This document shows, one piece after another, positions 37,558 through 45,127 of a DNA stretch of 56,045 bases (positions within the stretch are counted from its first letter, which is position 1; every line of letters begins with the position of its first letter). The translations under genes and the position numbers were made by a program. The stretch comes from Methylobacterium frigidaeris (lineage in GTDB: Bacteria > Pseudomonadota > Alphaproteobacteria > Rhizobiales > Beijerinckiaceae): NCBI RefSeq assembly GCF_022179185.1, contig NZ_BPQJ01000044.1, forward strand, positions 1-56,045. Direction: 5' to 3'. The notes below the pieces were generated by a model that was given only the letters and a program-made list of their open reading frames with translations, did not search any database and was not told the DNA's origin.

Positions 37558-39081
37558 ATGGCCGCTGCCAACGCTTGGACGCGAGAGCGCCTCAACCTCA
37601 CCGCCGCCCACCTCAAGCGCGCCGCCACGATGGTCGCCCGCGGGGCCGTCCCCGGCCGCGGCGTCGAGTGGGCCGACACCGGCTGCGTCGGCCTGAGCCT
37701 GCGGATCGGAAAACGGTCGGCGGCCTGGTACCTCCGCATGGACAGCAAGACGGTCCGGCTCGGGGCCATGGAGGCGTTGGGCGTCGCGGAGGCGCGGCTG
37801 GCGGCGAACCGGATCCGGCTCCGGATCCACGACGGGGTCGACCCGGCCCAGAACCGCAGCGACTTGGACCTGTTCCACCGTGCCGTCGCGGACGGCGAGA
37901 TGCTCGACCTGGCGGCCGACGCGGCCTTCCCGGAGGTCGAGGCGCTCCCGACGGACGACGAGCGGCGCCGGTACGGCCCATGGGAATGGCGGGACCTCGT
38001 CGACCTGCACCTTGCCATGAAGATGCCGACGCAGAAGGCGCGGTGGCGGGTGCAGTACGAGCGCCACCTGCGCCGGTCGGCCGAGGGCGACATGGCGACC
38101 ATGCTCGTGCGGGACGTCACCCTCAGGGATCTGACGGAGGTCCGCGACCGGGTCGCGGACGAGCGGACGCAGAGCGCGGCCGCCGACACGGTGGAGGCGG
38201 TCAAGGCCGCGCTCACCTGGGCCTGGGAACACCACGGCCCACGGTCGGGGTTGGAGCGCGTCGACTATCCCTGGTGGAAGGTGAGGCTCAACGTCGAGTG
38301 GGCGAGCCAGCCGCGCGATCACATGCCCTCCCTGGAGGAGCTCGCCCGCACGCTGCTGCTCGCCGAGCGGCACAGGGCGCTCGGGGGCACGGGCAGGGAG
38401 ACCGGCGACGCGGTGCTGGCCGCCCTGTGGGCGACCGTCCTGACCGGGCAGCGCGTGGGTGCGCTGTGCGGCACGCTCCGGGCGACGACCCGCCCCTGGG
38501 CCGACCGGCCGGGCTGGCAGATCTGGACGTGGACCGCGACCGAGATGAAGGGCGGCGGGGGCATGCGCGTCCCCCATGGCCTCCCGGTGCCGCCGCGGGC
38601 GCTGGAGGTCCTGGCTCGGTTCAGGCTCGACCCGGCGAGCCCGTTCCTCTTGCCTGCCGCGGAGCCGGGGGCGTCCCTCAGGCCCAACGCCATGACGCAG
38701 CTGTTCTCCCGGCTGCAGGGCAAGGCGAAGGCGGCGCGGAAGGACGGTCGGACGCTCCGGCCCGAGGGCGACCTGTTCGAGGCGCACGGCATACAGCCCT
38801 GGTGGCGGCACGACGTGCGACGGACGCTGGGCACGTACCTCGACGGGGAGCGGCTCGGCGGCGCCGGGTCGGCGATCCTGGCCCATCGCCGCCAGCTAGC
38901 GAAGGGCGAGAAGCCGGAGGAGCGCGAGCTCGCGCAGGCCATCACACTCAAGCACTACGTCCGAAGTCAGCGCCTCGACCTCAAGGCCGAGGGGATGGAA
39001 GCCTGGACCACGGCGGTGCTCGATGCCTACGAGGCGGAGCGGGCTGGATTTGAGACCCGGGAGGCAGTCGCCCGCCCCTGA
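37558..39081 (+). CDS. Tyrosine integrase adjacent to tRNA-Gly core
   Basis: The 507-residue protein starts at the ATG at 37558, which has GGAGGG upstream. The N-terminal region (GVEWADTGCVGLSLRIGKRS) resembles the arm-binding domain of P4-like integrases, followed by a core-binding domain. The catalytic domain has the first Arg in TVLTGQRVGALC, a Lys in EMKGGGGMRV, the HxxR motif in WWRHDVRRTLGTYL, and the Tyr in TLKHYVRSQ. It points away from the tRNA fragment 150 bp upstream, the standard arrangement for elements that insert in tRNA genes. It is distinct from the integrase at 24148. Confidence 0.88.
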   Translation: MAAANAWTRERLNLTAAHLKRAATMVARGAVPGRGVEWADTGCVGLSLRIGKRSAAWYLRMDSKTVRLGAMEALGVAEARLAANRIRLRIHDGVDPAQNRSDLDLFHRAVADGEMLDLAADAAFPEVEALPTDDERRRYGPWEWRDLVDLHLAMKMPTQKARWRVQYERHLRRSAEGDMATMLVRDVTLRDLTEVRDRVADERTQSAAADTVEAVKAALTWAWEHHGPRSGLERVDYPWWKVRLNVEWASQPRDHMPSLEELARTLLLAERHRALGGTGRETGDAVLAALWATVLTGQRVGALCGTLRATTRPWADRPGWQIWTWTATEMKGGGGMRVPHGLPVPPRALEVLARFRLDPASPFLLPAAEPGASLRPNAMTQLFSRLQGKAKAARKDGRTLRPEGDLFEAHGIQPWWRHDVRRTLGTYLDGERLGGAGSAILAHRRQLAKGEKPEERELAQAITLKHYVRSQRLDLKAEGMEAWTTAVLDAYEAERAGFETREAVARP

Positions 39082-39326
39082 GTCCGACGTGCGCCCGCGT
39101 GCGGCCCGCCGCGGCCGCACGCGGCAAGGGTCAATCCCCCGGCCAGGATTTCATACACCCTGCCGCGAGGTCGCGCTGGCGCCCGGCGCCGCGACCTGCG
39201 ATCATCAGGATTCCTCCGCCGCCCGAGGCCCCCCGATGTCCCGAAAACCGCCGGCCCTGCCGCCCATCCCAGACACTCGGAGGCCCTGAGCGCGAGCGCG
39301 CCGGCCTCCATTTTCAGGAGGCCGCC

Positions 39327-39863
39327 ATGGCCACGCTCTTCACGGCGGACACGCATTTCGGGCACGTTCGGCTACTCCGGCCCGACTTCGGGACGCCCCG
39401 GCCGAAGTTCTCCTCCATTGAGGAGCACGACGAGACCCTGATCGCGAACTGGAACGCGACGGTCGCGCCGGGCGACACCGTCTGGCACCTGGGCGACTTC
39501 TCGTACAAGTGCCACCCCCAGCGCGAGCGCGAGATCTTCGACCGCCTGCAGGGTATCAAGCATCTGGTCCGGGGCAACCACGACAAGAGTGCGCTCGACT
39601 TGCCTTGGGCCAGTATTCGCGACGTGGGACAAGTCGTCGTCGACGGGCGCGGGCTCTGGCTCAGCCACTACGCGCACCGAACCTGGCCCCGTCTGCACCG
39701 CGGCGACCTGCACCTCTACGGGCACTCGCACGGCACGCTGCCGGGCGACGGCCGATCGCTCGACATCGGCGTGGACTGCTGGGGCTACCGGCCGGTCGGC
39801 CTGCCCGAGATCCTGGACGCGCTGGCGCTTGCCGGCGTGGGGACCGGCGAGCGCCAGGGCTAG
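39327..39863 (+). CDS. Metallophosphoesterase
   Basis: The 178-residue protein starts at the ATG at 39327 with GGAGG upstream. It has the calcineurin-like fold motifs in order: FTADTHFGH (D-x-H), GDTVWHLGDFSY (GD), RGNHDKS (GNHD), and YGHSHGT (GHxH). The usual size of small phage- or element-borne phosphoesterases is matched. The substrate could be a nucleotide, a phosphodiester or a phosphoprotein. A truncated second copy with the same opening lies at 52537-52680, which implies duplication or recombination between the two sites. Confidence 0.85.
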   Translation: MATLFTADTHFGHVRLLRPDFGTPRPKFSSIEEHDETLIANWNATVAPGDTVWHLGDFSYKCHPQREREIFDRLQGIKHLVRGNHDKSALDLPWASIRDVGQVVVDGRGLWLSHYAHRTWPRLHRGDLHLYGHSHGTLPGDGRSLDIGVDCWGYRPVGLPEILDALALAGVGTGERQG

Positions 39864-39880
39864 CCGGTCCCGCGCCCGCC

Positions 39881-40450
39881 TTAGGCCTTGCGGGCCGCGG
39901 CGTCGGCCAGGATCCCGAGCTCGACAAGGTCGTCGCCCTCGGGCTCAGCCTCCGGCTCCGGCTCGAGCGGCGGGTCCTGCCATTGGCGGCGCCACTGCGT
40001 CACGTTCCGGATCGCCTCCGCCCGCGTCGCCGTGGCACGGAGGACCTCGCGGTCGGACCGGATCGCGATCCACCGGCGGCCCTCGACGAGCGCGTCCGAG
40101 TAGGGGGCGCCCGGGTGCTTGTGCCGGTCAGTGAGGAACGTGCACGCATAGTGCATCTGCTCTCCCGGCGGGTCCGGCGCCATGCGCACGATCAGAGCGA
40201 GCTCGCGGTCCTCCGGCGCGACGTCCGGCCCCGGGTCCAGCACGAGGAGCCCCTCGCGCGGGCGGCGCTCGTCGTAGGGCACGTCGCGCGCCAGGGTGCT
40301 GTACGTGAACAGCGGGTGCGCCCACGGATCGCCGAGGGGCTGGAGCAGGACCGGCATCGGGGCCCAGCGCCCCGGACGCGGCCTGTAACCGCGCCAGACG
40401 GCGTCCGGGTCGCGGTACACCGGCCACTCGACGACGTACTCCTCAGCCAC
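39881..40450 (-). CDS. Hypothetical protein of the integrative element
   Basis: The 189-residue protein starts at a GTG at 40450 with GGAGG upstream. It begins AEEYVVEWPVYRDPDAVWRG and ends in an acidic Pro-rich tail (PLEPEPEAEPEGDD). Aromatic and charged residues are spread as in a soluble folded protein; there is no signal or membrane segment. No family is recognised. Upstream lies an 83-bp sequence duplicated before the next minus-strand gene, so the two are probably controlled in the same way. Confidence 0.65.
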   Translation of the reverse strand: MAEEYVVEWPVYRDPDAVWRGYRPRPGRWAPMPVLLQPLGDPWAHPLFTYSTLARDVPYDERRPREGLLVLDPGPDVAPEDRELALIVRMAPDPPGEQMHYACTFLTDRHKHPGAPYSDALVEGRRWIAIRSDREVLRATATRAEAIRNVTQWRRQWQDPPLEPEPEAEPEGDDLVELGILADAAARKA

Positions 40451-40488
40451 ACGATCCTCCTCGCATCCGATGTGGGATGTGGCCAGGC

Positions 40489-40571
40489 GTAGCAGGTGCG
40501 GTTGAACCGAACGGGCGGGACTTGCCTCAAATGCGAGGGGACGCCTTCACCCGCCGGCAACCCTCGCGGCC
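40489..40571. repeat. 83-bp leader repeat, copy 1
   Basis: This sequence aligns without gaps to 41165-41247, about 69 of 83 positions identical by my count, with unbroken blocks TTGCCTCAAATGCG and GCCTTCACCCGCC. Each copy lies 30-40 bp upstream of the start codon of a minus-strand gene. TTGCCTCAAAT occurs again at about 52380. A shared promoter/operator or RNA leader is likely. Confidence 0.65.
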
Positions 40572-40577
40572 CCGGCG

Positions 40578-41135
40578 CTAGAGGATCCCCCGCCCGAGAC
40601 CTTCCATCGACTCGTCGTCGATGCGGGCCTGCTCCTCAGCTGCCCGGGCCGCGACGATGGCGGCCCTGCGCGCCTCCCAGTTCACGGGCCGCAGCCTGTA
40701 CTCGTCGTGCTCCCGCTCATACGCCTCGATGCGTTCCTCACGCTCTCGCTTGTACGCCTCGATGCGCTCGTCCGCCGTGACCAGAAGCTCGACGGCCCTC
40801 GCCAGGCTCCCCGCCTCGTAGTAGCGGTCAAGGTCGAGCGCCTGCCACCGGCGGCTGCCCAGGTCGCGGTGGATGTCGTTCCGCCAGACCGGCGTGAACG
40901 GCTGAGGCTCCCCCTGCCAGATCCCCTCGCGGATCCGCGCCGCGGCCCCAACGACCAGCCCGTCCGCGAGGCGAACGATCTCATAACCTGGCCATGAGTG
41001 GCGCCAGTGCCGGACGTCGAGCGCCCGCGTGTGCTCGGACCGTTCCCTGCAGTTTAGGAACGCGACCGTGCCGCGGACGCAGTCGACGGGCCTCGCCCAT
41101 GTTCCGCCCGGCAGGGCGTATATCGCTCGTCCCAT
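40578..41135 (-). CDS. Hypothetical protein of the integrative element
   Basis: The 185-residue protein has a strong ribosome binding site (GGAGGAG) before the ATG. It opens MGRAIYALPGGTWARPVDCV and contains repeated heptad-like charged helices (DERIEAYKREREERIEAYER), suggesting a coiled coil in the second half. No family is recognised. It carries the same leader repeat upstream as the 39881-40450 gene. Its GC-rich codon use matches neighbours, so it is not foreign to the element. Confidence 0.65.
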   Translation of the reverse strand: MGRAIYALPGGTWARPVDCVRGTVAFLNCRERSEHTRALDVRHWRHSWPGYEIVRLADGLVVGAAARIREGIWQGEPQPFTPVWRNDIHRDLGSRRWQALDLDRYYEAGSLARAVELLVTADERIEAYKREREERIEAYEREHDEYRLRPVNWEARRAAIVAARAAEEQARIDDESMEGLGRGIL

Positions 41136-41164
41136 CCCGTACTCCTCCGATCCGGAGGGTCGGC

Positions 41165-41247
41165 ATAGCAGGCGCGCTTGAATCGACCGGGCGGCATTTG
41201 CCTCAAATGCGGGCGGCCGCCTTCACCCGCCTGCAATCCTGGCCGCC
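41165..41247. repeat. 83-bp leader repeat, copy 2
   Basis: Partner of 40489-40571. On the minus strand it runs into the ribosome binding site of the 41135 gene within about 30 bp. It also overlaps the end of the frame at 41203-41667, another hint that this gene's annotated end is not native. Confidence 0.65.
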
Positions 41248-41667
41248 ACGGCGCGGGCGGCGGCCGCCTCGCCTTCGCGGGGCTCGGCCAGGTCCGTGAG
41301 CATGGTCAGGCGGACCGCAGGACGCGCCGGGTGACCCGGGTCCGCGGCGCGGCCGCCCACGCCCGCATGGCGGCGAGGAGCTCGGGGGTGACGGTGAGCG
41401 TCGCGCCGTCGCAGTACCAGCGGGGACCGGCGCCGGGGCGGGATCCGCGGGCGGCGGCGCGGGCGGATGCATCCCGTGGACGAGCGCGTGGACGCCCGCC
41501 CGCATCGCACCGACGACCGCGAACTCAACGTTGCGGACCAAAGCGACGAGGGGGTGGCTCTCGTCGCCGCCAGCCGCGGCCAGGGCGGCCGCCCGGGCCT
41601 CCACGAGGCGGGCACGCAGCGCGACGCCGGTCAGGCCGTCGAGGCCGTCGAGAAGGGCATAGCTCAC
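41203..41667 (-). CDS. Small hypothetical protein, probably frameshifted near its end
   Basis: From the GTG at 41667, preceded by AGAGGAG, the product begins SYALLDGLDGLTGVALRARL and continues as an Ala-rich helical protein to about residue 75. From about 41440 the frame becomes Pro/Arg/Ser-rich, whereas a neighbouring frame reads well (PRWYCDGATLTVTPELLAAM, ending at TGA at 41306). One indel near 41430 would join them and give a natural C-terminus. The gene overlaps the previous one as GTGA. No family is recognised. Confidence 0.5.
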   Translation of the reverse strand: MSYALLDGLDGLTGVALRARLVEARAAALAAAGGDESHPLVALVRNVEFAVVGAMRAGVHALVHGMHPPAPPPADPAPAPVPAGTATARRSPSPPSSSPPCGRGRPRRGPGSPGASCGPPDHAHGPGRAPRRRGGRRPRRGGQDCRRVKAAARI

Positions 41668-41870
41668 GGGCGGGGCTCCTCTTTGGCGGTCCAGTACGGC
41701 GCGTCGAGGGAGACGCGGCCGGCCCGGCGCAGGCGCTGCAGGCTGTCGCTGACGCGACCGACCGTCTCCCCGATCCGGGGCGCGACGGTCATCGGCAGGG
41801 CGCCGCGCCCGCCGATGGCTCGGAGCTCCGCGAGGACGGCTTCGTCGCGGGCGCGGGACGCGGCGCTCAC
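41664..41870 (-). CDS. Small protein with winged-helix-like character
   Basis: The 68-residue product starts at a GTG at 41870 and is the third of four minus-strand genes overlapping by GTGA. The sequence SRARDEAVLAELRAIGGRGA, then ETVGRVSDSLQRLRRAGRVS, resembles a small winged helix: a helix, a turn, a recognition-like helix and a strand. It may be a DNA-binding regulator. The short length and pattern-only evidence keep this tentative. Confidence 0.5.
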   Translation of the reverse strand: MSAASRARDEAVLAELRAIGGRGALPMTVAPRIGETVGRVSDSLQRLRRAGRVSLDAPYWTAKEEPRP

Positions 41871-42124
41871 CGGCACCCCCGCACGTACGCCCGGCCGATG
41901 CCGAGCGCCTGCAGGATCCGGCCGCCCGGCGGCCGCCGCCCGGAGAGCACGTCCGCGAGGTAGCCCGGACCGACGCCGTGGCGACGGCCCCACCCGGCCG
42001 CGGACCCCTGGCGCTGGATGGCGGCGCGGAGCTCGTCGAGGACGGCGGCGGGCGCCACGGCCTCGGCCGCCTCCTCACGGGAGAGCGCGGCCGCGTCGTA
42101 GGCGTCGTCGGGGTGCCAGCTCAC
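41867..42124 (-). CDS. Small XRE-like helix-turn-helix protein
   Basis: The 85-residue product starts at a GTG at 42124, overlapping the preceding stop as GTGA. The part AAIQRQGSAAGWGRRHGVGP followed by GYLADVLSGRRPPGGRILQA matches the Cro/CI-type helix-turn-helix, with the second helix residues (SAAGWGRRHGV) and recognition helix (GYLADVLSGRR). It is likely an element regulator. The longer frame to 42532 is a shadow of the gene at 42121-42555. Confidence 0.6.
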   Translation of the reverse strand: MSWHPDDAYDAAALSREEAAEAVAPAAVLDELRAAIQRQGSAAGWGRRHGVGPGYLADVLSGRRPPGGRILQALGIGRAYVRGCR

Positions 42125-42555
42125 GCTTGCGCCCTCCGGAGCGCGGTCCGCCCGACCGGATCCGTCGGCAGGCCGAGGTAGCGCGCCCGGGCCTTGAGGC
42201 CGGGGGCGATGACGCCGAGCGCGGCCGCCGCGGCGCGAAGCGACAGGGGCCCTCGGATCGCCGCGGCGACGGCGCCGTCCGTTACGCGCTGGCGCTCCGG
42301 GAGGCGGTCCGTCGGCAGGTGCGGGCGGGTCGCCACGCCTGCGAGGCCGGCCCAGCGGTGGGCCGTGTGGGGCGCCACGCCAAGCCGGCGCGCGACGGCG
42401 GCGACGCCCACGGTGCCCGACACGACCCGCCTGACGTCGGACACGCTGACGCCCGATCCCACCTGTCGCCACAGCTGCATGACCTGCCTCCGAATCCGGG
42501 CATATGTGCGCTTGGCAGGCATTGAAGCACATTCGTCAAAGTACGAAAGGGTCAT
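42121..42555 (-). CDS. Helix-turn-helix domain protein
   Basis: The product has up to 144 residues (ATG at 42555; 42522 is an alternative). The middle has VAAVARRLGVAPHTAHRWAG, a clear helix-turn-helix, and the C-terminal half a second one (LSLRAAAAALGVIAPGLKAR). It heads a run of four overlapping genes, all minus strand, coupled by GTGA. Neither start has a good ribosome binding site. It faces a divergent plus-strand gene across a ~170-bp spacer and may autoregulate from there. Confidence 0.6.
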   Translation of the reverse strand: MTLSYFDECASMPAKRTYARIRRQVMQLWRQVGSGVSVSDVRRVVSGTVGVAAVARRLGVAPHTAHRWAGLAGVATRPHLPTDRLPERQRVTDGAVAAAIRGPLSLRAAAAALGVIAPGLKARARYLGLPTDPVGRTALRRAQA

Positions 42556-42640
42556 GGAGGCACAAAGTTAATGCCCCTGCCATGGTCCCGGCATATGTAC
42601 CTTATGCAGTGGGCCGGTATAGGGTCAGAATTGACGCCAT
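42490..42640. promoter_or_regulatory. Divergent control region with two CGGCATATGT-like sites
   Basis: GGCATATGT occurs at 42499 and 42590 with similar flanks (CCGGGCATATGTGC and CCCGGCATATGTAC). The sites lie on either side of the divergent starts of a helix-turn-helix gene cluster and a plus-strand gene. CATATG is palindromic, so these may be operators for one of the helix-turn-helix proteins. The stretch is AT-richer than its surroundings. Confidence 0.4.
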
Positions 42641-42725
42641 GACTGAGTTTGATCTTGCCGCTTGCACGCTCGGTGTTAGCATTCGTCATGTGCCGTATTC
42701 GCGGCGCGCGGACATGGAGGATGCG

Positions 42726-43604
42726 ATGCCGGAGCTCTACAGGACGACGAGGCAGTGGCAGGGGCCGCCGGAGGGCCTCGCGCTGCAGTGGCAGCCGCCG
42801 CGCGAGCTGAGGGTGAGCGGGGTGCTCAAGGCGCTCTGGACGGCTGAGGCCCCGTCGCAGGACTATGACGACGCGCTTGCCGGCCCCGAGGGGCGCCACC
42901 TGAAGGCCATCGGGTTCTCGCACGACCGCATGAGGTCTGGCCTGCCGTGCCTGTGGGAGGGACCGGATTTCAACCCCGACCAGGCGGCCGCCCTCATCAA
43001 CACCGCCATCCGGGAGCTCGCCGCCCACCGAGAGAAGCTCGCTCGCGAGCACGCCCAGGCGGCCGCCGCGGCGGAGCGCCGGGCGGCGGAGGACCTCGCC
43101 TTCGCGGAGCGGGCCATCGCGGCGGCGCGCGAGTCCCTGAGGACGCAAGCCTGGGCGTGGGCCGTCAGGGCGGACGTCGAGCTCGCCGAGCGCCGCATCG
43201 CGCGGGGACTGACCGGGCTGGAGAGGTACCAGAGCGAAGACCTACTCGACCTCGTCGCGCGCGCGCAGGCCAACATCGACCGGGCGATGGCGGCGATGAC
43301 GGTCACCTACGAGCCCGAGGCCGAGCGGGCCGCCATGCCGGATGTCCAGGTGGCCGCCCACGAGGGCTGCCGGCTCCTGACGACCCGGGATGCGGACCGG
43401 GCGAGCGTCGTCAACAAGTCGGGCTGGGGTCGGAACTCGACGGTCCGCGGCCACGTCCTCGCCGGCCTCCCGGTGCTGGATGCCGTGCTCGCCTCGCACG
43501 CGCTGCGGGCTCTCAGGACCCACCGCCGTCAGCTCCCCCCGGAGCTGGCGCTCAGGCTGTTCGGGCACGAGCTCCCGGACATGCTGGCCGAGGCGGCCGC
43601 CTGA
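42726..43604 (+). CDS. Hypothetical protein with coiled coil
   Basis: The 292-residue product starts at the ATG at 42726, preceded by GGAGG; the frame is open to 42504 but loses coding character. It opens MPELYRTTRQWQGPPEGLAL, and residues ~100-200 form an Ala/Glu/Arg-rich coiled coil (EHAQAAAAAERRAAEDLAFA). A C-terminal part with NKSGWGRNSTVRGHVL and LPPELALRLFGHELPDML follows. There is no membrane segment. No family is recognised. It and the next gene form a plus-strand pair. Confidence 0.65.
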   Translation: MPELYRTTRQWQGPPEGLALQWQPPRELRVSGVLKALWTAEAPSQDYDDALAGPEGRHLKAIGFSHDRMRSGLPCLWEGPDFNPDQAAALINTAIRELAAHREKLAREHAQAAAAAERRAAEDLAFAERAIAAARESLRTQAWAWAVRADVELAERRIARGLTGLERYQSEDLLDLVARAQANIDRAMAAMTVTYEPEAERAAMPDVQVAAHEGCRLLTTRDADRASVVNKSGWGRNSTVRGHVLAGLPVLDAVLASHALRALRTHRRQLPPELALRLFGHELPDMLAEAAA

Positions 43605-43662
43605 TTGTGGGTTTCCGGCCGGGGGCGATCATCGAGGCGTCGCCCCCGACAGGAGATCTCCG

Positions 43663-44259
43663 ATGCGTTTCCTTGCCCGCCTGTTCGCCGCCCTCGCCGC
43701 CGTCGCCCTCGCCCCGCTCGTCATGGTCTGGGAGGGCGCCCGCTGGACGCTTAAGGCGCTCGCCGGCATCCGGCCGGATCCCGTCCTGCCCGCCGCGGTG
43801 GCGGCCGAGGACTACCTCGCCGAGGCTGCGGCGGCCGTCCCCGCGCCGAGGCTGCCGACCGTCGCCGGCGTCCCCGCGACGCATCCTGTCGGCGTCGCGC
43901 TCGTCATGCACGCCCGCCACGTCACCGCCGAGGGCGACCCCGTCGACCTGTCCGGCCTCTCGGCCCCCGTGGCGACGTGGCTGCACAGCCTGAGCGGCGA
44001 CGAACTCGCGGTCCTCGCCCGGACGAAGCCCCACCAGGCCCAGGCCCTGGCCACCGGGCACGGACGCGTCCCCGAGCTTCAGGGACCTTACGATGCGGAC
44101 GTGTCCGCACCCGCGCCCCTGCATCCCCAGGCCCCCGATGCGGACGCGTCCGCGCCGGCGCTGTCATGGCCCTATCAAGGGACGCCGGCGGACCGCGCCA
44201 TGGCCGACCTGCTCGCCCACGTCGAGGGGATCCGGCTGAGGCAGGCCCGGGTCGCCTGA
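43663..44259 (+). CDS. Membrane-anchored hypothetical protein
   Basis: The 198-residue product has AGGAGA before its ATG. The N-terminus is one hydrophobic helix (FLARLFAALAAVALAPLVMV) after a basic MR, which anchors it in the inner membrane or serves as a signal. The rest is Ala/Pro-rich with an acidic, repetitive segment (PYDADVSAPAPLHP, PDADASAPALSWP) and a final helix. The function is unknown. A strong terminator follows its stop at 44285. Confidence 0.6.
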   Translation: MRFLARLFAALAAVALAPLVMVWEGARWTLKALAGIRPDPVLPAAVAAEDYLAEAAAAVPAPRLPTVAGVPATHPVGVALVMHARHVTAEGDPVDLSGLSAPVATWLHSLSGDELAVLARTKPHQAQALATGHGRVPELQGPYDADVSAPAPLHPQAPDADASAPALSWPYQGTPADRAMADLLAHVEGIRLRQARVA

Positions 44260-44284
44260 GCCGCCATAGCCCCCGCGAACGACG

Positions 44285-44315
44285 AGGCCCGCTGGGGTGA
44301 CCGACGGGCCTTTTT
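44285..44315 (+). terminator. Rho-independent terminator
   Basis: AGGCCCG and CGGGCCT form a perfect 7-bp stem around a 13-nt loop, followed directly by TTTTT. It lies 25 bp after the stop of the 43663-44259 gene and ends that transcription unit. Confidence 0.8.
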
Positions 44316-44433
44316 CGTGGCCTGACGTGCGCCCGCGCGGGGCCGACGTGCGGCCCATCGAGGACGCACGTCGGCCACAAAAGGGCGCACGGGGCAAGCC
44401 GCAAGCGAAATCGACGAGGGCGCCGGACTTTCT

Positions 44434-44721
44434 TCAGGCGCGCCGGGCGGCTGGGATGCGGGCCTCGGCCTTGCTCGCCCGGATCCTCAAGCCGGCGACC
44501 TCCGCGCGGGCAGCCGCGAGCTGGCGGGCGAGCTCGGCTTCCCGGGCTTGGGAGGCTAGGAGGGCCTGCCCCAGGCGATGGACGGCGGCTTCGGAGCGGG
44601 CTTCGGCGCGGTCCCATGCGGCCCGCTCAGAAGCGGCGCGGGCGGCCCCGTTGGCGGCCAGCAAGACGTTGAGCAGCCCGGCGCCGACCTCAGCACTCAC
44701 TGCATGCCCGTGGCTCGCCAT
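44434..44721 (-). CDS. Small coiled-coil protein
   Basis: The 95-residue product has GGGAGG upstream of its ATG. After MASHGHAVSAEVGAGLLNVL the rest is an uninterrupted Ala/Glu/Arg-rich heptad pattern (ALLASQAREAELARQLAAAR), i.e. a coiled coil likely to form dimers. It has no other feature. It converges with the 43663 gene across the terminator. The function is unknown. Confidence 0.6.
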   Translation of the reverse strand: MASHGHAVSAEVGAGLLNVLLAANGAARAASERAAWDRAEARSEAAVHRLGQALLASQAREAELARQLAAARAEVAGLRIRASKAEARIPAARRA

Positions 44722-44959
44722 GTCCGCCTCCCTCTCTCAGGAGGCCCATAGATTCAGAGCCGGGACTCCCTGTCCAGCTGCGTTCGGGGGCAGGGTTACT
44801 GGATCCCTGGGCGGGGAATACTCGGGACGCGTCCGCAGGCTTTCACGGACCTGGGCAGCTAGCCCCCCCGTTACTTCACGGGTTCGCAACGGAAATCCAA
44901 GGCGCCGCGGCGTTCTGGATTACTAATGGACAGTGGTACGCTTAATCGACCTACCCGGA

Positions 44960-44979
44960 GAATCCCCCCGTCTCCGCCA
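44960..44979 (+). tRNA. tRNA-Ser 3'-terminal fragment, possible attachment core
   Basis: GAATCCCCCCGTCTCCGCCA matches the end of alphaproteobacterial tRNA-Ser: the last part of the T-loop, the T-stem 3' strand, the acceptor 3' strand CGTCTCC and GCCA. Upstream bases (CCTACCCGGA) do not continue a tRNA. A bare 20-nt tRNA end is typical of an attachment core left by integrase-mediated insertion. It is short enough that chance cannot be fully ruled out. Confidence 0.55.
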
Positions 44980-44992
44980 CTTTCGTGGCATC

Positions 44993-45127
44993 GTAAGCGG
45001 GGCAAATTCCCGGGCAAACGCCGAGCTTACTCGTTTCTGGACCGGTACAAGTTGTTGAAATCGCTGAAACGGCCTTTCACGCTCAGCATGCACACGGTCA
45101 GGCTGCCCGGGAATTTGCCCCGCTTAC
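44993..45127. repeat. Perfect 23-bp inverted repeat around ~89 bp
   Basis: 44993-45015 (starting GTAAGCGGGGCAAATTC) is the exact reverse complement of 45105-45127. The arms contain the internal palindrome CCCGGG. The left arm starts 13 bp after the tRNA-Ser end. This could be a recombinase arm-site pair, a miniature element or a long hairpin. No direct target duplication was noticed at the outer edges. Confidence 0.7.

Noticed and set aside
37225..38886. Long minus-strand frame of 553 codons opposite the integrase
   Set aside because: It is a shadow of the integrase, with Arg/Pro/Gly-rich composition, no ribosome binding site, and it runs across the tRNA-Gly fragment.
39509..40492. Plus-strand frame of 327 codons
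   Set aside because: It overlaps the phosphoesterase in another frame and the antisense of the 39881-40450 gene.
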